A DNA stretch of 64,000 nucleotides from Burkholderia guangdongensis (GCF_013403875.1 NZ_JACBNX010000028.1:44456-108455); one strand, 5' to 3'. Counted from the stretch's first letter, positions 8,064 to 17,084 are shown. Numbers and translations: made by a program. Notes: a model not told the origin generated them from the sequence alone.

Positions 8064-8900
8064 TTATCGCGCATTCAGCGTCGCAAGGAAATCGAGGCAT
8101 TCCCGATTGAAGTAGTCGCGGTGCTCGACCATCACCCAGTGGCCGCACCGGTTCATCAGCGTGAAGCGCGCGTCGCGGCAGCGCTCGAGGAACGTCATCG
8201 CGCCGCCGACCGGGTTGAAGCGGTCGTCCGTGCCCCAGAAGCCGAGCACCGGGCAGCGCAGCTCGCCGAGCGCGTCGGTCAGGTTCGGCACGCTCATCGT
8301 CGACAGCACCTCGGTCGGCTGCTCCACGCAGACCTTCATCCGCTCGTCGACGAGCGCGTCCGTCACGACCGCCGGGTCGTACACGAGCAGCGTCAGCAGC
8401 TCGCGCATCGTGTCGCGATTCATCTGGCGATTGGTGAACAGCTGCACCATCCGCTGAATGCCTTCCATCCGGAAGTACGTTTCCCGATCCTCGACGCCGC
8501 CCGGCGCCATCATGATCAGGCCGTCGACGCCTTCCGGGTGATCGAGCGCGTATTTCAGCGCGATCGCGCCGCCGAGCGAGTTGCCGAGCAGCACCGCCGG
8601 GCCGATGCCGAGCGCCTCGAGCTGCCCGTGCAGCGCATTGACGAAGAAATCGAGCGTATACGCGACGTCGGACGGCTTCGACGACTGCCCGTACCCCGGC
8701 AGGTCGACGACGATCGCGCGATGGCCCGCCGCCGCGAACTGCGGATAGTTGTGCTTGAAGTTGCTGAAACCGCTCGCGCCGGGGCCGCTGCCGTGAATGA
8801 ACACCACGGGCCGGCCCGTGCCCGCTTCGAAGTGATGGAGCCGCAAGCCGCCGGGCACGTCCGTGAACGTGCCGCTCGGCACTGCCGTTGGGGTGGTCAT
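8064..8900 (-). CDS. hsaD: meta-cleavage product hydrolase (4,9-DSHA hydrolase)
   Basis: A 278-residue alpha/beta hydrolase of the BphD/HsaD group. It has the oxyanion-hole motif HGSGPGAS (about 36-43), nucleophile elbow GNSLGG with Ser108, acid Asp226 in GTDDRF and His254 in CGHW. These enzymes hydrolyse the C-C bond of the extradiol cleavage product, here 4,9-DSHA to 9,17-dioxo-hexanorandrostanoate (HIP acid) and 2-hydroxyhexa-2,4-dienoate. The ATG at 8900 follows AAGGAGA. It heads the minus unit hsaD-SDR-etfBA-gammaCA and is divergent from the SDR at 9091. Comamonas calls the equivalent tesD. Confidence 0.9.
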   Translation of the reverse strand: MTTPTAVPSGTFTDVPGGLRLHHFEAGTGRPVVFIHGSGPGASGFSNFKHNYPQFAAAGHRAIVVDLPGYGQSSKPSDVAYTLDFFVNALHGQLEALGIGPAVLLGNSLGGAIALKYALDHPEGVDGLIMMAPGGVEDRETYFRMEGIQRMVQLFTNRQMNRDTMRELLTLLVYDPAVVTDALVDERMKVCVEQPTEVLSTMSVPNLTDALGELRCPVLGFWGTDDRFNPVGGAMTFLERCRDARFTLMNRCGHWVMVEHRDYFNRECLDFLATLNAR

Positions 8901-8920
8901 CGCTGATTGTCTCCTTCGTC

Positions 8921-8980
8921 GTTCGCTGAAGTCCGCTGAAGTCCTCTTGAGTTCGCTTCAGTCCGCTTCAGTCCGCTGGA
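8921..8980. repeat. six phased decamer repeats in the hsaD/SDR promoter region
   Basis: Six consecutive 10-bp blocks read GTTCGCTGAA, GTCCGCTGAA, GTCCTCTTGA, GTTCGCTTCA, GTCCGCTTCA and GTCCGCTGGA. The period equals one helical turn. The CTGAA and TTCAG versions are inverted relative to each other. They lie 21-80 bp upstream of the hsaD start codon, inside the 190-bp divergent gap, next to the candidate operator at 9019-9038. Confidence 0.75.
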
Positions 8981-9018
8981 ATGCGTACCGCGATGATTGC
9001 CGCCCGCGCGCGGCCCGG

Positions 9019-9038
9019 CATCATCCTTTCAGACTACG
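9019..9038. promoter_or_regulatory. candidate LuxR-type operator, hsaD/SDR divergent region
   Basis: CATCATCC-TTTC-AGACTACG matches 12 of 16 arm positions of the dyad CATCGTCC-N4-GGACGATG found perfect at 54153-54172. It lies 119-138 bp upstream of hsaD and 53-72 bp upstream of the SDR at 9091. Its function as a binding site is inferred. Confidence 0.4.
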
Positions 9039-9090
9039 AAATTGCGCGGCGATCTTCCTATCATCGGCTGGACTTGATCGGAAGAGAACC

Positions 9091-9906
9091 ATGAGCGGAT
9101 TCGACTACAGCGGCAAGACCGTGCTCGTCACTGGCGGCACGAAGGGCATCGGGCGGCGCATCGCCGAGCGGTTTCTCGCGGCGGGCGCGCGCGTGTTCGT
9201 CTGCGGGCGCGGCGCGCCCGACGCACCGCCCGAAGCGGACGGCCGGCGCGCGACGTTCGTCGCGGCCGACCTGCGCGACATCGAGCAGGTCGACGCGCTG
9301 CTCGCGACCGTGCGCGACGCGGCGGGCGGGCTGGACGTGCTCGTCAACAACGCGGGCGGCTCGCCGTTCGCGCTCGCGGCCGACGCGTCGCCGCGCTTCA
9401 CCGAATCGATCGTGCGGCTGAACCTGATCGCGCCGCTGCAGATGGCGCAGCGCGTGAACGCGATCATGCAACGGCAGCCGGGCGGCGGCGTGATGCTGTT
9501 CATCGCGAGCGTCAGCGCGTCGCGGCCGTCGCCGGGCACGGCCGCGTACGGCGCCGCGAAGGCGGGCCTCGTGAACGCGGTCACGTCGCTCGCGGTCGAG
9601 TGGGCGCCGCGCGTGCGCGTGTGCGCGGTGAGCCCGAGCCTCGTGCTCACCGAATCGGCCGCCGATGGCCATTACGGCGACGCCGACGCGCTCGCCGCGA
9701 TCTGCGACACGATTCCGGCCGGCCGGCTCGCGACGCCGGACGACATCGCGTCCGCCTGCCTGTTCCTCGCATCGCCGGACGCCGCGTACGCATCGGGCAC
9801 GAATCTGCGGCTCGACGGCGGCGGCGAGCGGCCGGCGTTTCTCGCGGCCGCGCAGGCGGCGGCGACGCCAGCGTCGCCGGCTGTGTCACCGCCTGTGTCT
9901 CGTTAA
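9091..9906 (+). CDS. SDR family oxidoreductase
   Basis: A 271-residue SDR with TGGTKGIG at the N-terminus, NNAGG, the Ser of FIASVSAS and YGAAK. The end carries LRLDGGGERPAF, then an Ala-rich tail of about 25 residues that is not part of the fold. The ATG at 9091 follows GGAAGAG. It is the first gene of the plus-strand unit leading to DUF1302, DUF1329 and hsaEGF, and is divergent from hsaD. Mycobacterial steroid regulons also contain SDRs of this kind. The substrate, perhaps a hydroxyl on the steroid nucleus or side chain, cannot be read from the sequence. Confidence 0.88.
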   Translation: MSGFDYSGKTVLVTGGTKGIGRRIAERFLAAGARVFVCGRGAPDAPPEADGRRATFVAADLRDIEQVDALLATVRDAAGGLDVLVNNAGGSPFALAADASPRFTESIVRLNLIAPLQMAQRVNAIMQRQPGGGVMLFIASVSASRPSPGTAAYGAAKAGLVNAVTSLAVEWAPRVRVCAVSPSLVLTESAADGHYGDADALAAICDTIPAGRLATPDDIASACLFLASPDAAYASGTNLRLDGGGERPAFLAAAQAAATPASPAVSPPVSR

Positions 9907-10028
9907 CCGGGCGGCCTAGGGAAGTCCTCTAGTTCATTTTGACGATTCCCGTCTACCGCGATCTCCCTACTCTGCCATCGAGACACCACAACGAGTCGAC
10001 CGTCGTCGATAACCCCAGAGGAGACACC

Positions 10029-11591
10029 ATGCATCAACGGAATTCGCGCCGTACCGACAAGCGTGCAGCCGCCACGCTATCGACGCTTGCCGCCGCGCTG
10101 CTATCGTGCGCGCCCGCCGCACACGCGGGCGACACGATCGATCTGGGCGCCGACACGACACTCGACTACTCGGTCGCGCTCAGCTACGGCCTCGGGATGC
10201 GCACGCGCGCGCCGAGCGGCGCGCTGCTCGCGCCCGCGAACATCAACGGCGACGACGGCGACCGCAATTTCGCGAAGAACAAGCTGATCGAGAACCAGGT
10301 CGACGTGCTCGGCGAAGTCAACCTGAAGCACGACACCTGGGGCGTGTTCGTGCGCGCCGACACGTTCTACGATCAGGCGTACCACCATTCGAACTACAAC
10401 GACTCGCCGTTCACGGTCAACCACACCGGCCAGTACAACGACTTCACGAGCGACGCGCGCTACTGGTCGGGCGGCCACACGACGCTGCTCGCCGCGTATG
10501 CGTACAACACGTTCCAGATCGGCGCGACGAACCTGAACGTGAAGGTCGGCGATCAGGTGGTCGCGTGGGGCGAGAGCCTGTTCTTCCCGAACATCGCGGG
10601 CGCTCAGGGCCCCGCCGACGCGACGAAGTCGTACGTCGCCGGCGCCGAGGTGAAGGACATCCTGCTGCCGGTGCCGCAGATCTCGACGCAATGGCAGATC
10701 ACGCCGACGCTGAGCCTGCTCGCGTACTACCAGTTCGCGTTCGAGCAGAACAAGCTGACCGCGCCCGGCTCGTACTGGAGCTATTCGGACGTCGTCGGCC
10801 CCGGCGCGCAGTACATCATCGGGCCGGGCGGGCTGCAGATTCCGCGCGGCCCCGACGAGAAGCCGAACTCGAACAACCAGTGGGGTATCGGCGCGCGCTG
10901 GCGCGTGCTCGGCGACACCGAGCTCGGCCTGTACTACCTGCACTACAACGACATGAACCCGAGCGTCGTCACGTCGTTCTATCCGACGCTCCAGTACCAG
11001 GAAACCTATTTCAGCAACATCAAGCTGACCGGCGCGAGCTTCTCGACGCAGATCGGCCCCGTCAACGTCGCGGGCGAAGCGTCGTACCGGCAGGGCGCGG
11101 CGGTGCTCGTCAACACGCCGACCGGCGCCGCGGCGACGCGCGCGAACGTCACGCAGGTGAACCTGTCCGGCATCTACTCGATCGGGCCGACGCCGCTCGC
11201 GGCATCGCAATCGCTGGTCGGCGAAATCTCGTACGTGCACGCAGGCGGCATTTCGGATGCGCTGGGCTCGACGACGCTGGCGAACTCGCGCAACGCGCTC
11301 GCGCTCGAGCTCGCGTGGACGCTCAGCTACAAGAACGTGTTCAACGGCTGGGATCTCGACGTGCCGCTCACCTACACGCACGACCTGTCCGGCACGTCGC
11401 CGCTCGCCGGCTCGCTCGGCTCGCTGACGGGCCAGGGCGATCACCGGGTGACCGCGGGCGTCACGTTCACGCGCCTGTCGAACCTGTCGCTGTCGCTCGT
11501 CTACGCGAAGTTCCTCGGCTCGCCGAACCCGGTCACGCGTCCGCTCGCCGACCGCGACTACGTGCTGGCCACGGCAACCTACCACTTCTGA
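10029..11591 (+). CDS. DUF1302 outer-membrane beta-barrel protein
   Basis: A 520-residue protein with a Sec signal peptide (Ala-rich core, cleavage likely after AHA near residue 34). The mature part is built of amphipathic strands with many aromatic girdle residues and ends in a terminal Phe (ATYHF), the signature of an outer-membrane beta barrel. It matches the DUF1302 family. The ATG at 10029 has GAGGAG upstream; a longer open frame lacks a ribosome site. It precedes DUF1329 by 37 bp, a pairing known from steroid and terpenoid degraders. The likely role is passage of a hydrophobic substrate across the outer membrane, which is inference. Confidence 0.88.
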   Translation: MHQRNSRRTDKRAAATLSTLAAALLSCAPAAHAGDTIDLGADTTLDYSVALSYGLGMRTRAPSGALLAPANINGDDGDRNFAKNKLIENQVDVLGEVNLKHDTWGVFVRADTFYDQAYHHSNYNDSPFTVNHTGQYNDFTSDARYWSGGHTTLLAAYAYNTFQIGATNLNVKVGDQVVAWGESLFFPNIAGAQGPADATKSYVAGAEVKDILLPVPQISTQWQITPTLSLLAYYQFAFEQNKLTAPGSYWSYSDVVGPGAQYIIGPGGLQIPRGPDEKPNSNNQWGIGARWRVLGDTELGLYYLHYNDMNPSVVTSFYPTLQYQETYFSNIKLTGASFSTQIGPVNVAGEASYRQGAAVLVNTPTGAAATRANVTQVNLSGIYSIGPTPLAASQSLVGEISYVHAGGISDALGSTTLANSRNALALELAWTLSYKNVFNGWDLDVPLTYTHDLSGTSPLAGSLGSLTGQGDHRVTAGVTFTRLSNLSLSLVYAKFLGSPNPVTRPLADRDYVLATATYHF

Positions 11592-11628
11592 GCGGCCCGG
11601 CCGCTCGTCATTCAGCAAGAGGATTGTC

Positions 11629-13011
11629 ATGAAGCGAATTCGTCTCCCCCTCATGCGCGCATCGGTGATGGCCGCCTGCGCGATCGTCGCGACGACGTCG
11701 TTCTCGAAGATTTCGGAGGATGACCTGAAAGTGCTCGACAGCACGCTGACGCCGATGGGCGCGCAGCGCGCCGCGAGCAAGGACGACGGCGTGCCCGCGT
11801 GGACCGGCAAGTGGCTCGGCACGCCGCCCGACGTGCAGTACAAGCGCGGCAACCGCTATCCGGATCCGTTCGCGAACGAGAAGCCGCTGTTCACGATCAC
11901 CGCCGAGAACATGGCGCAGTACGCGGACCATCTGACCGACGGCCAGAAGGCGATGCTCAAGCGCTACCCGACCACGTTCAAGATTCCGGTCTATCCGAGC
12001 CATCGCGACTTCCGCTACGACGACTCGGTGTACAAGGATATCCGCAAGTACGCGCCCGACTCGACGATGACGTCCGATACGAACGGGCTCACGAACGCGC
12101 CGCCGCAGGTGCCGTACCCGATCCCGAAGACCGCGGCCGAGCTGCTGTGGAACCAGCGCTTCTCGTCGGCGATCGGCACCGAGCAGGCGATCTACGATCA
12201 GGCGGTCGTCTATCCGGGCGGCGACATCGCGTGGGGCAAGGTCCGCTACGACATCTACTCGCCGCGCAACGACGGCAAGTTCGACCCCAAGGTCGACATC
12301 AACAACCGCTCGTACTATCGCGTGTCGACCGAGCTGCCGCTGTCCGACCGCGGCACGCTGACCGTCGGCTACGAGAACTGGGACAAGGCCGGCGCGGACA
12401 ACACGTCGCGCACGTGGGTCTACAACCCGGGCACGCGCCGCGTGCGCCAGGCCCCCGAATACGGCTACGACCAGCCGCAAGGGCCGGGCGGCTTCCGCAC
12501 CGTCGACGACGATCGCCTGTTCAACGGCTCCGGCGAACGCTACGACTGGAAGATTCTCGGCAAGCGCGAGATCTACGTGCCGTACGACAACTACAAGATC
12601 ATGGACCCGTCGGTGAAGTACAGCGATCTGCTGACGAAGGGCCACGAGAATCCGGCGTACATGCGCTACGAGCTGCATCGCGTGTGGGTGCTGCAGGCGA
12701 CGCTCAAGAGCGGCTTCCGCCATCAGTACGCGAAGCGCGAGCTGTACCTCGACGAGGATTCGTGGATCGCGGTGCTCGCCGACAACTACGACGCGCGCGG
12801 CCAGCTGTGGCGCACGAACATCGCGACGACGATGTACGCGTTCGACGCGAAGACGTTCTATCCGAGCACGGTGTTCTATCACGACCTGATCTCGGGCGCG
12901 TACCTCGCGGACCGTCTGACGAACCAGGGGCCGATGCCGAAGCTCGACAGCAGCCCGCAGTTCACCGAAGCGTATTTCTCGCCGGACGCGATCCGCGGCT
13001 CGGGCAACTGA
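11629..13011 (+). CDS. DUF1329 periplasmic protein
   Basis: A 460-residue exported protein with an N-terminal signal sequence (Lys-Arg-Ile-Arg then a hydrophobic stretch, cleavage near Phe-Ser). It has the DUF1329 features: LTPMGAQRAASKDDGVPAW near the start and repeated Tyr/Arg-rich strands such as TWVYNPGTRRVRQAPEYGYD. The family has a LolA/LolB-like fold suited to carrying lipids. It follows DUF1302 and probably shares its transcript. The working idea is a periplasmic shuttle between the DUF1302 barrel and an inner-membrane RND partner (24310-26832). Confidence 0.9.
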   Translation: MKRIRLPLMRASVMAACAIVATTSFSKISEDDLKVLDSTLTPMGAQRAASKDDGVPAWTGKWLGTPPDVQYKRGNRYPDPFANEKPLFTITAENMAQYADHLTDGQKAMLKRYPTTFKIPVYPSHRDFRYDDSVYKDIRKYAPDSTMTSDTNGLTNAPPQVPYPIPKTAAELLWNQRFSSAIGTEQAIYDQAVVYPGGDIAWGKVRYDIYSPRNDGKFDPKVDINNRSYYRVSTELPLSDRGTLTVGYENWDKAGADNTSRTWVYNPGTRRVRQAPEYGYDQPQGPGGFRTVDDDRLFNGSGERYDWKILGKREIYVPYDNYKIMDPSVKYSDLLTKGHENPAYMRYELHRVWVLQATLKSGFRHQYAKRELYLDEDSWIAVLADNYDARGQLWRTNIATTMYAFDAKTFYPSTVFYHDLISGAYLADRLTNQGPMPKLDSSPQFTEAYFSPDAIRGSGN

Positions 13012-13062
13012 GCGCAACCGAGCATCCGACCCGCCGGGGCGCCGCCCCGGCATGACGATGCC

Positions 13063-13084
13063 GCCCGCGTGACGCGGGCGTTTT
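13063..13084 (+). terminator. hairpin with T-run between DUF1329 and hsaE
   Basis: GCCCGCG-TGA-CGCGGGC forms a 7-bp stem with a 3-nt loop and is followed by GTTTT. A second GC-rich hairpin, CCGGGGC-GCC-GCCCCGG, lies just upstream at about 13034-13050. The hsaE start codon is only 18 bp further on, so this may be a partial terminator that lowers hsaEGF expression rather than a full stop. Confidence 0.6.
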
Positions 13085-13101
13085 CCATTCGAGGGCCCAA
13101 C

Positions 13102-13884
13102 ATGTCTTCCCTGTTGCATACCGCGCTCGGCGACGAGCTGTACGCCGCGTGGCGCGCGCGTACGCCGGTCGCGCCGCTGTCGAGCCGGCCGCGCCGGCTG
13201 TCGCTCGAGGATGCGTACCGCATCCAGCAGCGCTTCATCGAGCGGCGGCTCGCGCAAGGCGAATCGGTCGTCGGCAAGAAGATCGGCGTGACGAGCCAGG
13301 CCGTGCAGGACATGCTCGACGTGCGCCAGCCGGACTTCGGCATCCTGCTGTCCGGCATGCACTACGCGGCCGGCGACGCGATCGCCGCCGATTCGCTGAT
13401 CGCGCCGCGCGCCGAGGGCGAGATCGCGTTCGTGCTCGCGCGGGACCTGCGCGGCCCCGGCATCACCCGCGACGACGTGATCGCCGCAACCGAGGCCGTC
13501 GCGCCGTGCTTCGAGATCGTCGATTCGCGGATTCGCGACTGGGCGATCCGCATCGAGGACACGGTCGCCGACAACGCGTCGTGCGGCGTCTACGTGCTCG
13601 GCGACGCGCGCGTCGATCCGCGCGCGCTCGACCTCGCCGCGTGCGAGATGACGATCGAGAAGAACGGTGAGCCGGTCGCGCAGGGCCGCGGCGACGCGGC
13701 GCTCGGCCACCCGGCCGACGCGGTCGCGTGGCTCGCGAACACGCTCGCCGCGTTCGGCGTGCCGCTGCTCGCCGGCGAGATCGTGCTGTCCGGCTCGCTC
13801 GCGAAGCTGATTCCCGTCGTCGCCGGCGACGCGCTGTCGATGCATATCGAAGGCATCGGCAGCTGTTCCGTCCGCTTTGTCTAA
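13102..13884 (+). CDS. hsaE: 2-keto-4-pentenoate hydratase (2-hydroxyhexa-2,4-dienoate hydratase)
   Basis: A 260-residue member of the MhpD/HsaE/TesE hydratase family. GKKIGVTSQAVQDML, the metal-binding EGEIAFVLARDL region and EIVDSRI are the family landmarks, and VLSGSLAKLIPVVAGD closes it. It adds water to 2-hydroxyhexa-2,4-dienoate released by HsaD to give 4-hydroxy-2-oxohexanoate. The ATG at 13102 is preferred over an in-frame ATG at 13069 that lies inside the terminator hairpin. The ribosome site is weak (GAGGG). It is followed by hsaG (12 bp) and hsaF. Confidence 0.93.
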   Translation: MSSLLHTALGDELYAAWRARTPVAPLSSRPRRLSLEDAYRIQQRFIERRLAQGESVVGKKIGVTSQAVQDMLDVRQPDFGILLSGMHYAAGDAIAADSLIAPRAEGEIAFVLARDLRGPGITRDDVIAATEAVAPCFEIVDSRIRDWAIRIEDTVADNASCGVYVLGDARVDPRALDLAACEMTIEKNGEPVAQGRGDAALGHPADAVAWLANTLAAFGVPLLAGEIVLSGSLAKLIPVVAGDALSMHIEGIGSCSVRFV

Positions 13885-13896
13885 CCAGGAAATCCC

Positions 13897-14796
13897 ATGA
13901 AGAAGATCAGATGCGCGCTGATCGGGCCGGGCAACATCGGCACCGATCTGCTGTACAAGCTGCGCCGCTCCGCGGTGCTCGAGCCGGTGTGGATGGTCGG
14001 CGTCGATCCGGCGTCCGACGGCCTCGCGCGCGCGCGCGAGTTCGGCCTGAAGACCACCGACCAGGGTGTCGACGGGCTGCTGCCGCACGTCGCCGCCGAC
14101 GACATCCGCATCGCGTTCGACGCGACGTCCGCGTACGTGCACCGCGAGCATTCCGACAAGCTGACCGCGCTCGGCGTGCGGGTGATCGACCTGACGCCCG
14201 CCGCGATCGGCCCGTACTGCGTGCCGCCGGTGAACCTCGACGCGCACCTCGACACCGAGCAGATGAACGTGAACATGGTCACGTGCGGCGGCCAGGCGAC
14301 GATTCCGATGGTCTACGCGGTGTCGCGCGTGCAGCCGGTCGCGTACGGCGAGATCGTCGCGACGGTGTCGTCGAAATCGGTCGGCCCCGGCACGCGCAAG
14401 AACATCGACGAGTTCACGCGCACGACGGCCGGCGCGATCGAGCGGGTCGGCGGCGCGCGCCAGGGCAAGGCGATCATCGTGATCAACCCGGCCGAGCCGC
14501 CGCTGATCATGCGCGACACGATCCACTGCCTGACCGACGGCCCGCCGGACGTCGACGCGATCACCGCGTCGGTGCACGCGATGGTCAAGGAAGTGCAGCG
14601 CTACGTGCCCGGCTACACGCTGAAGAACGGGCCGGTGTTCGACGGCAACCGCGTGTCGGTGTTCATGGAAGTCGAAGGGCTCGGCGACTATCTGCCGAAA
14701 TACGCGGGCAATCTCGACATCATGACCGCCGCCGCGGCCGCGACCGCCGAGCGCTTCGCCGAACAGATGCTGGCCGCGACGGCCGCCACCGCATGA
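13897..14796 (+). CDS. hsaG: acetaldehyde/propionaldehyde dehydrogenase (acylating)
   Basis: A 299-residue DmpF/MhpF/HsaG-type enzyme. The NAD motif GPGNIGTDL lies at residues 10-18. The catalytic Cys130 sits in MVTCGGQAT. The C-terminal dimer region follows normally. It oxidises the aldehyde channelled from the aldolase HsaF to an acyl-CoA; in the steroid pathway that is propanal to propionyl-CoA. It is 12 bp after hsaE and 11 bp before hsaF, the usual order for the channelling complex. TesF is the Comamonas name. Confidence 0.95.
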   Translation: MKKIRCALIGPGNIGTDLLYKLRRSAVLEPVWMVGVDPASDGLARAREFGLKTTDQGVDGLLPHVAADDIRIAFDATSAYVHREHSDKLTALGVRVIDLTPAAIGPYCVPPVNLDAHLDTEQMNVNMVTCGGQATIPMVYAVSRVQPVAYGEIVATVSSKSVGPGTRKNIDEFTRTTAGAIERVGGARQGKAIIVINPAEPPLIMRDTIHCLTDGPPDVDAITASVHAMVKEVQRYVPGYTLKNGPVFDGNRVSVFMEVEGLGDYLPKYAGNLDIMTAAAAATAERFAEQMLAATAATA

Positions 14797-14807
14797 GGAG
14801 CCACGCG

Positions 14808-15839
14808 ATGTCACTTGCAGGCAAGAAAATCACCGTTCACGACATGACCCTGCGCGACGGGATGCACCCGAAGCGCCACCAGATCTCGCTCGACCAGATG
14901 CGCACCATCGCGCGCGGGCTCGACGCGGCCGGCGTGCCGCTGATCGAGGTCACGCACGGCGACGGCCTCGGCGGCGCGTCGGTCAACTACGGCTTTCCCG
15001 CGCATACCGACGAGGCCTATCTGAGCGCGGTGATTCCGGAACTGAAGCGCGCGAAGGTGTCCGCGCTGCTGCTGCCGGGCATCGGCACCGTCGACCATCT
15101 GCGGATGGCGCATGAACTCGGCGTCGGCACGATCCGCGTCGCGACGCACTGCACCGAGGCGGACGTGTCCGAGCAGCATATCGGGCTCGCGCGCACGCTC
15201 GGGCTCGATACCGTCGGATTCCTGATGATGGCGCACATGTCGCCGCCGGAGCAGCTCGTCAAGCAGGCGAAGCTGATGGAGTCGTACGGCGCGAACTGCA
15301 TCTACATCACCGATTCGGCCGGCTACATGCTGCCCGAGGACGTGACCGCTCGGATCGGCCAGGTGCGCGCCGCGCTGAAGCCGGAGACGGAGCTGGGTTT
15401 CCACGGGCATCATAACCTGGCGATGGGCGTCGCGAACTCGATCGCGGCGATCGCGGCGGGCGCGAACCGGATCGACGCGGCGGCCGCCGGCCTCGGCGCG
15501 GGTGCGGGGAATACGCCGATGGAGGTGTTCGTCGCGGTGTGCACGCGGATGGGGATCGAGACCGGCGTCGACGTGTTCGGCATTTCGGACGTCGCCGAGG
15601 ATCTCGTCGTGCCGATCATGGACACGCCGATCCGCCTCGATCGCGATGCGCTGGCGCTCGGCTATGCGGGCGTGTATTCGTCGTTCCTGCTGTTCGCGAA
15701 GCGCGCGGAAGCGAAGTACGGGATTCCCGCGCGCGACATCCTCGTCGAGCTCGGGCGGCAGCGGCTCGTCGGCGGTCAGGAGGACATGATCGAGGATACG
15801 GCACTGACGATGGCAAGGGCGCGGGAGGTCGCGGCCTGA
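14808..15839 (+). CDS. hsaF: 4-hydroxy-2-oxovalerate/4-hydroxy-2-oxohexanoate aldolase
   Basis: A 343-residue DmpG/HsaF aldolase. The active-site motif TLRDGMH gives Arg16, Asp17 and His20. The divalent metal is held by the HGHHN histidines near residue 200 together with Asp17. It cleaves 4-hydroxy-2-oxohexanoate to pyruvate and propanal, and passes propanal to HsaG. The ATG at 14808 has a GAGGAG just upstream, overlapping the hsaG stop region. It ends this plus-strand block; the following 125 bp are GC-rich with no gene. Confidence 0.96.
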   Translation: MSLAGKKITVHDMTLRDGMHPKRHQISLDQMRTIARGLDAAGVPLIEVTHGDGLGGASVNYGFPAHTDEAYLSAVIPELKRAKVSALLLPGIGTVDHLRMAHELGVGTIRVATHCTEADVSEQHIGLARTLGLDTVGFLMMAHMSPPEQLVKQAKLMESYGANCIYITDSAGYMLPEDVTARIGQVRAALKPETELGFHGHHNLAMGVANSIAAIAAGANRIDAAAAGLGAGAGNTPMEVFVAVCTRMGIETGVDVFGISDVAEDLVVPIMDTPIRLDRDALALGYAGVYSSFLLFAKRAEAKYGIPARDILVELGRQRLVGGQEDMIEDTALTMARAREVAA

Positions 15840-15964
15840 TCCTGATCCGGGCGGGCCGGCCGCCGGAACGCGACGGAGCGTAACGGAACCCGGTGCCGGC
15901 GCCGGATCGGGCGCGGCCGGGGCCGGAACGGGCGCGGCCGGTGCGCCATGCGTTCATCGCGCGC

Positions 15965-16657
15965 TCATAAATACGTCGCGAGCAGCGCCACGGCGGCGAC
16001 CGCCGCCGCCAGCAGCAAAAGCGCCCGCCCCGCCGGCGCGACGCGCGGCGCACGAATGCTGGCCGGAAGCGACTTGCGGCCGGTCAGCATCGGGCGCAGC
16101 AGGTTGTGCCCTTTGGCTGCCGCATAGAGCGCGATGGCGAGCACGTGCAGTGCGACCGCCGCGAGCAGCACGTCCCACAGGATAATGTGCAGATCGTCGA
16201 TTGCGTCGGCGAGCGCCGCCGGCACCCATGGGGTCAGCGGGCCAACGTCCTCGACGTCGTTGTACACGTAGAGCCCGCTCAGCGTCTCGACCGACAGCAA
16301 CGCGAGCAACAGCAGCACCATCCATCCGCCGGCCGGGTTGTGGCCGACCTCGAGGTCAGGCTCGCGGCGAAACAGCCGCCGCAGGTGCCCGAGCGCGGCC
16401 GCGGGCGACTTCAGAAAGCTGCGAAACCGCGCCGTCTCGCTGCCGAAGCAGCCCCACAGCAACCGGAACAGCACGAGCACGAGCAGCGTTTCGCCGACGC
16501 GAACGTGCAAGCCGAGCCAGTTGAACCGGATGCTCACATAGGCCGCCGCCACCAGCACGACCATCAGCCAATGAAACAGGCGCGTCGGCAGATCCCAGAC
16601 CTGCACGCGGCGACGCGCGGGCTGCCCGGCCGGGATGAGCGGGTCGTCACCATCCAT
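15965..16657 (-). CDS. cytochrome b561-type membrane protein
   Basis: A 230-residue integral membrane protein with four main hydrophobic helices. Heme-ligand histidines appear in TRLFHW, GLHVRVGE, DLHIILWD and VALHVLA, the pattern of two b-hemes in cytochrome b561/hydrogenase-type cytochrome b subunits. A fifth hydrophobic segment closes the protein. Start choice: ATG at 16657 with GAGGG upstream; an ATG at 16693 would add 12 residues but lacks a ribosome site. No partner dehydrogenase is adjacent. It probably passes electrons between quinones and a periplasmic partner. It lies outside the steroid operons. Confidence 0.85.
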   Translation of the reverse strand: MDGDDPLIPAGQPARRRVQVWDLPTRLFHWLMVVLVAAAYVSIRFNWLGLHVRVGETLLVLVLFRLLWGCFGSETARFRSFLKSPAAALGHLRRLFRREPDLEVGHNPAGGWMVLLLLALLSVETLSGLYVYNDVEDVGPLTPWVPAALADAIDDLHIILWDVLLAAVALHVLAIALYAAAKGHNLLRPMLTGRKSLPASIRAPRVAPAGRALLLLAAAVAAVALLATYL

Positions 16658-16870
16658 GTGTCTGCCCTCGCGCCGGTCGGAGTGGGTGTCCATCAACGGT
16701 GAAGTATAGGAGGACACGTGCGGAAGAACGCATGCGGGCGCCTCGAAAAGGGTCGAACACTTGAACATCGGCGCCGCCCAAACCGGTCGCAATGCGTGCG
16801 TTTCTATTGCCTAAAATCTATGTTGCATGATCGGACTGATCGAGCTGCCCCCTTTTTCAAGGAGATCGCC

Positions 16871-17074
16871 ATGAATGCGGAAACCAGCGGCAACGTGCGC
16901 GCCTTCGTGCAAACAGCGGAACATGCCGGCGCGTTCGTCTGGGTGCTTTCGCTCGTCGATTTCGATGCGCAGACCGTCAAGCGCGCGCTCGTGTCGGAGG
17001 ACACATACGGCACGGCTGCCGCCGCGAGGGATGCCGGCGAGGCCCGCCTGACCGGCATGCGTGAAGAGCACTGA
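16871..17074 (+). CDS. small hypothetical protein (67 aa)
   Basis: A 67-residue acidic, soluble protein with no domain I recognise. The ATG at 16871 is well supported by AAGGAGA upstream, and codon use matches the neighbours. It ends 10 bp before the glutamine synthetase start, so it is probably the first gene of that unit. The 213-bp gap before it, shared with the divergent cytochrome b561 gene, contains an AT-rich patch (CCTAAAATCTATG) that could include a promoter. No cysteines, no membrane segment and no signal peptide. Confidence 0.65.
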   Translation: MNAETSGNVRAFVQTAEHAGAFVWVLSLVDFDAQTVKRALVSEDTYGTAAAARDAGEARLTGMREEH

Positions 17075-17084
17075 GCGAACGCCC

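Noticed and set aside
11608..14814. 1068-codon open frame on the minus strand opposite DUF1329, hsaE and hsaG
   Set aside because: Spans three clear plus-strand genes and gives an Arg/Val/Asp-rich translation without motifs; a high-GC antisense artefact.
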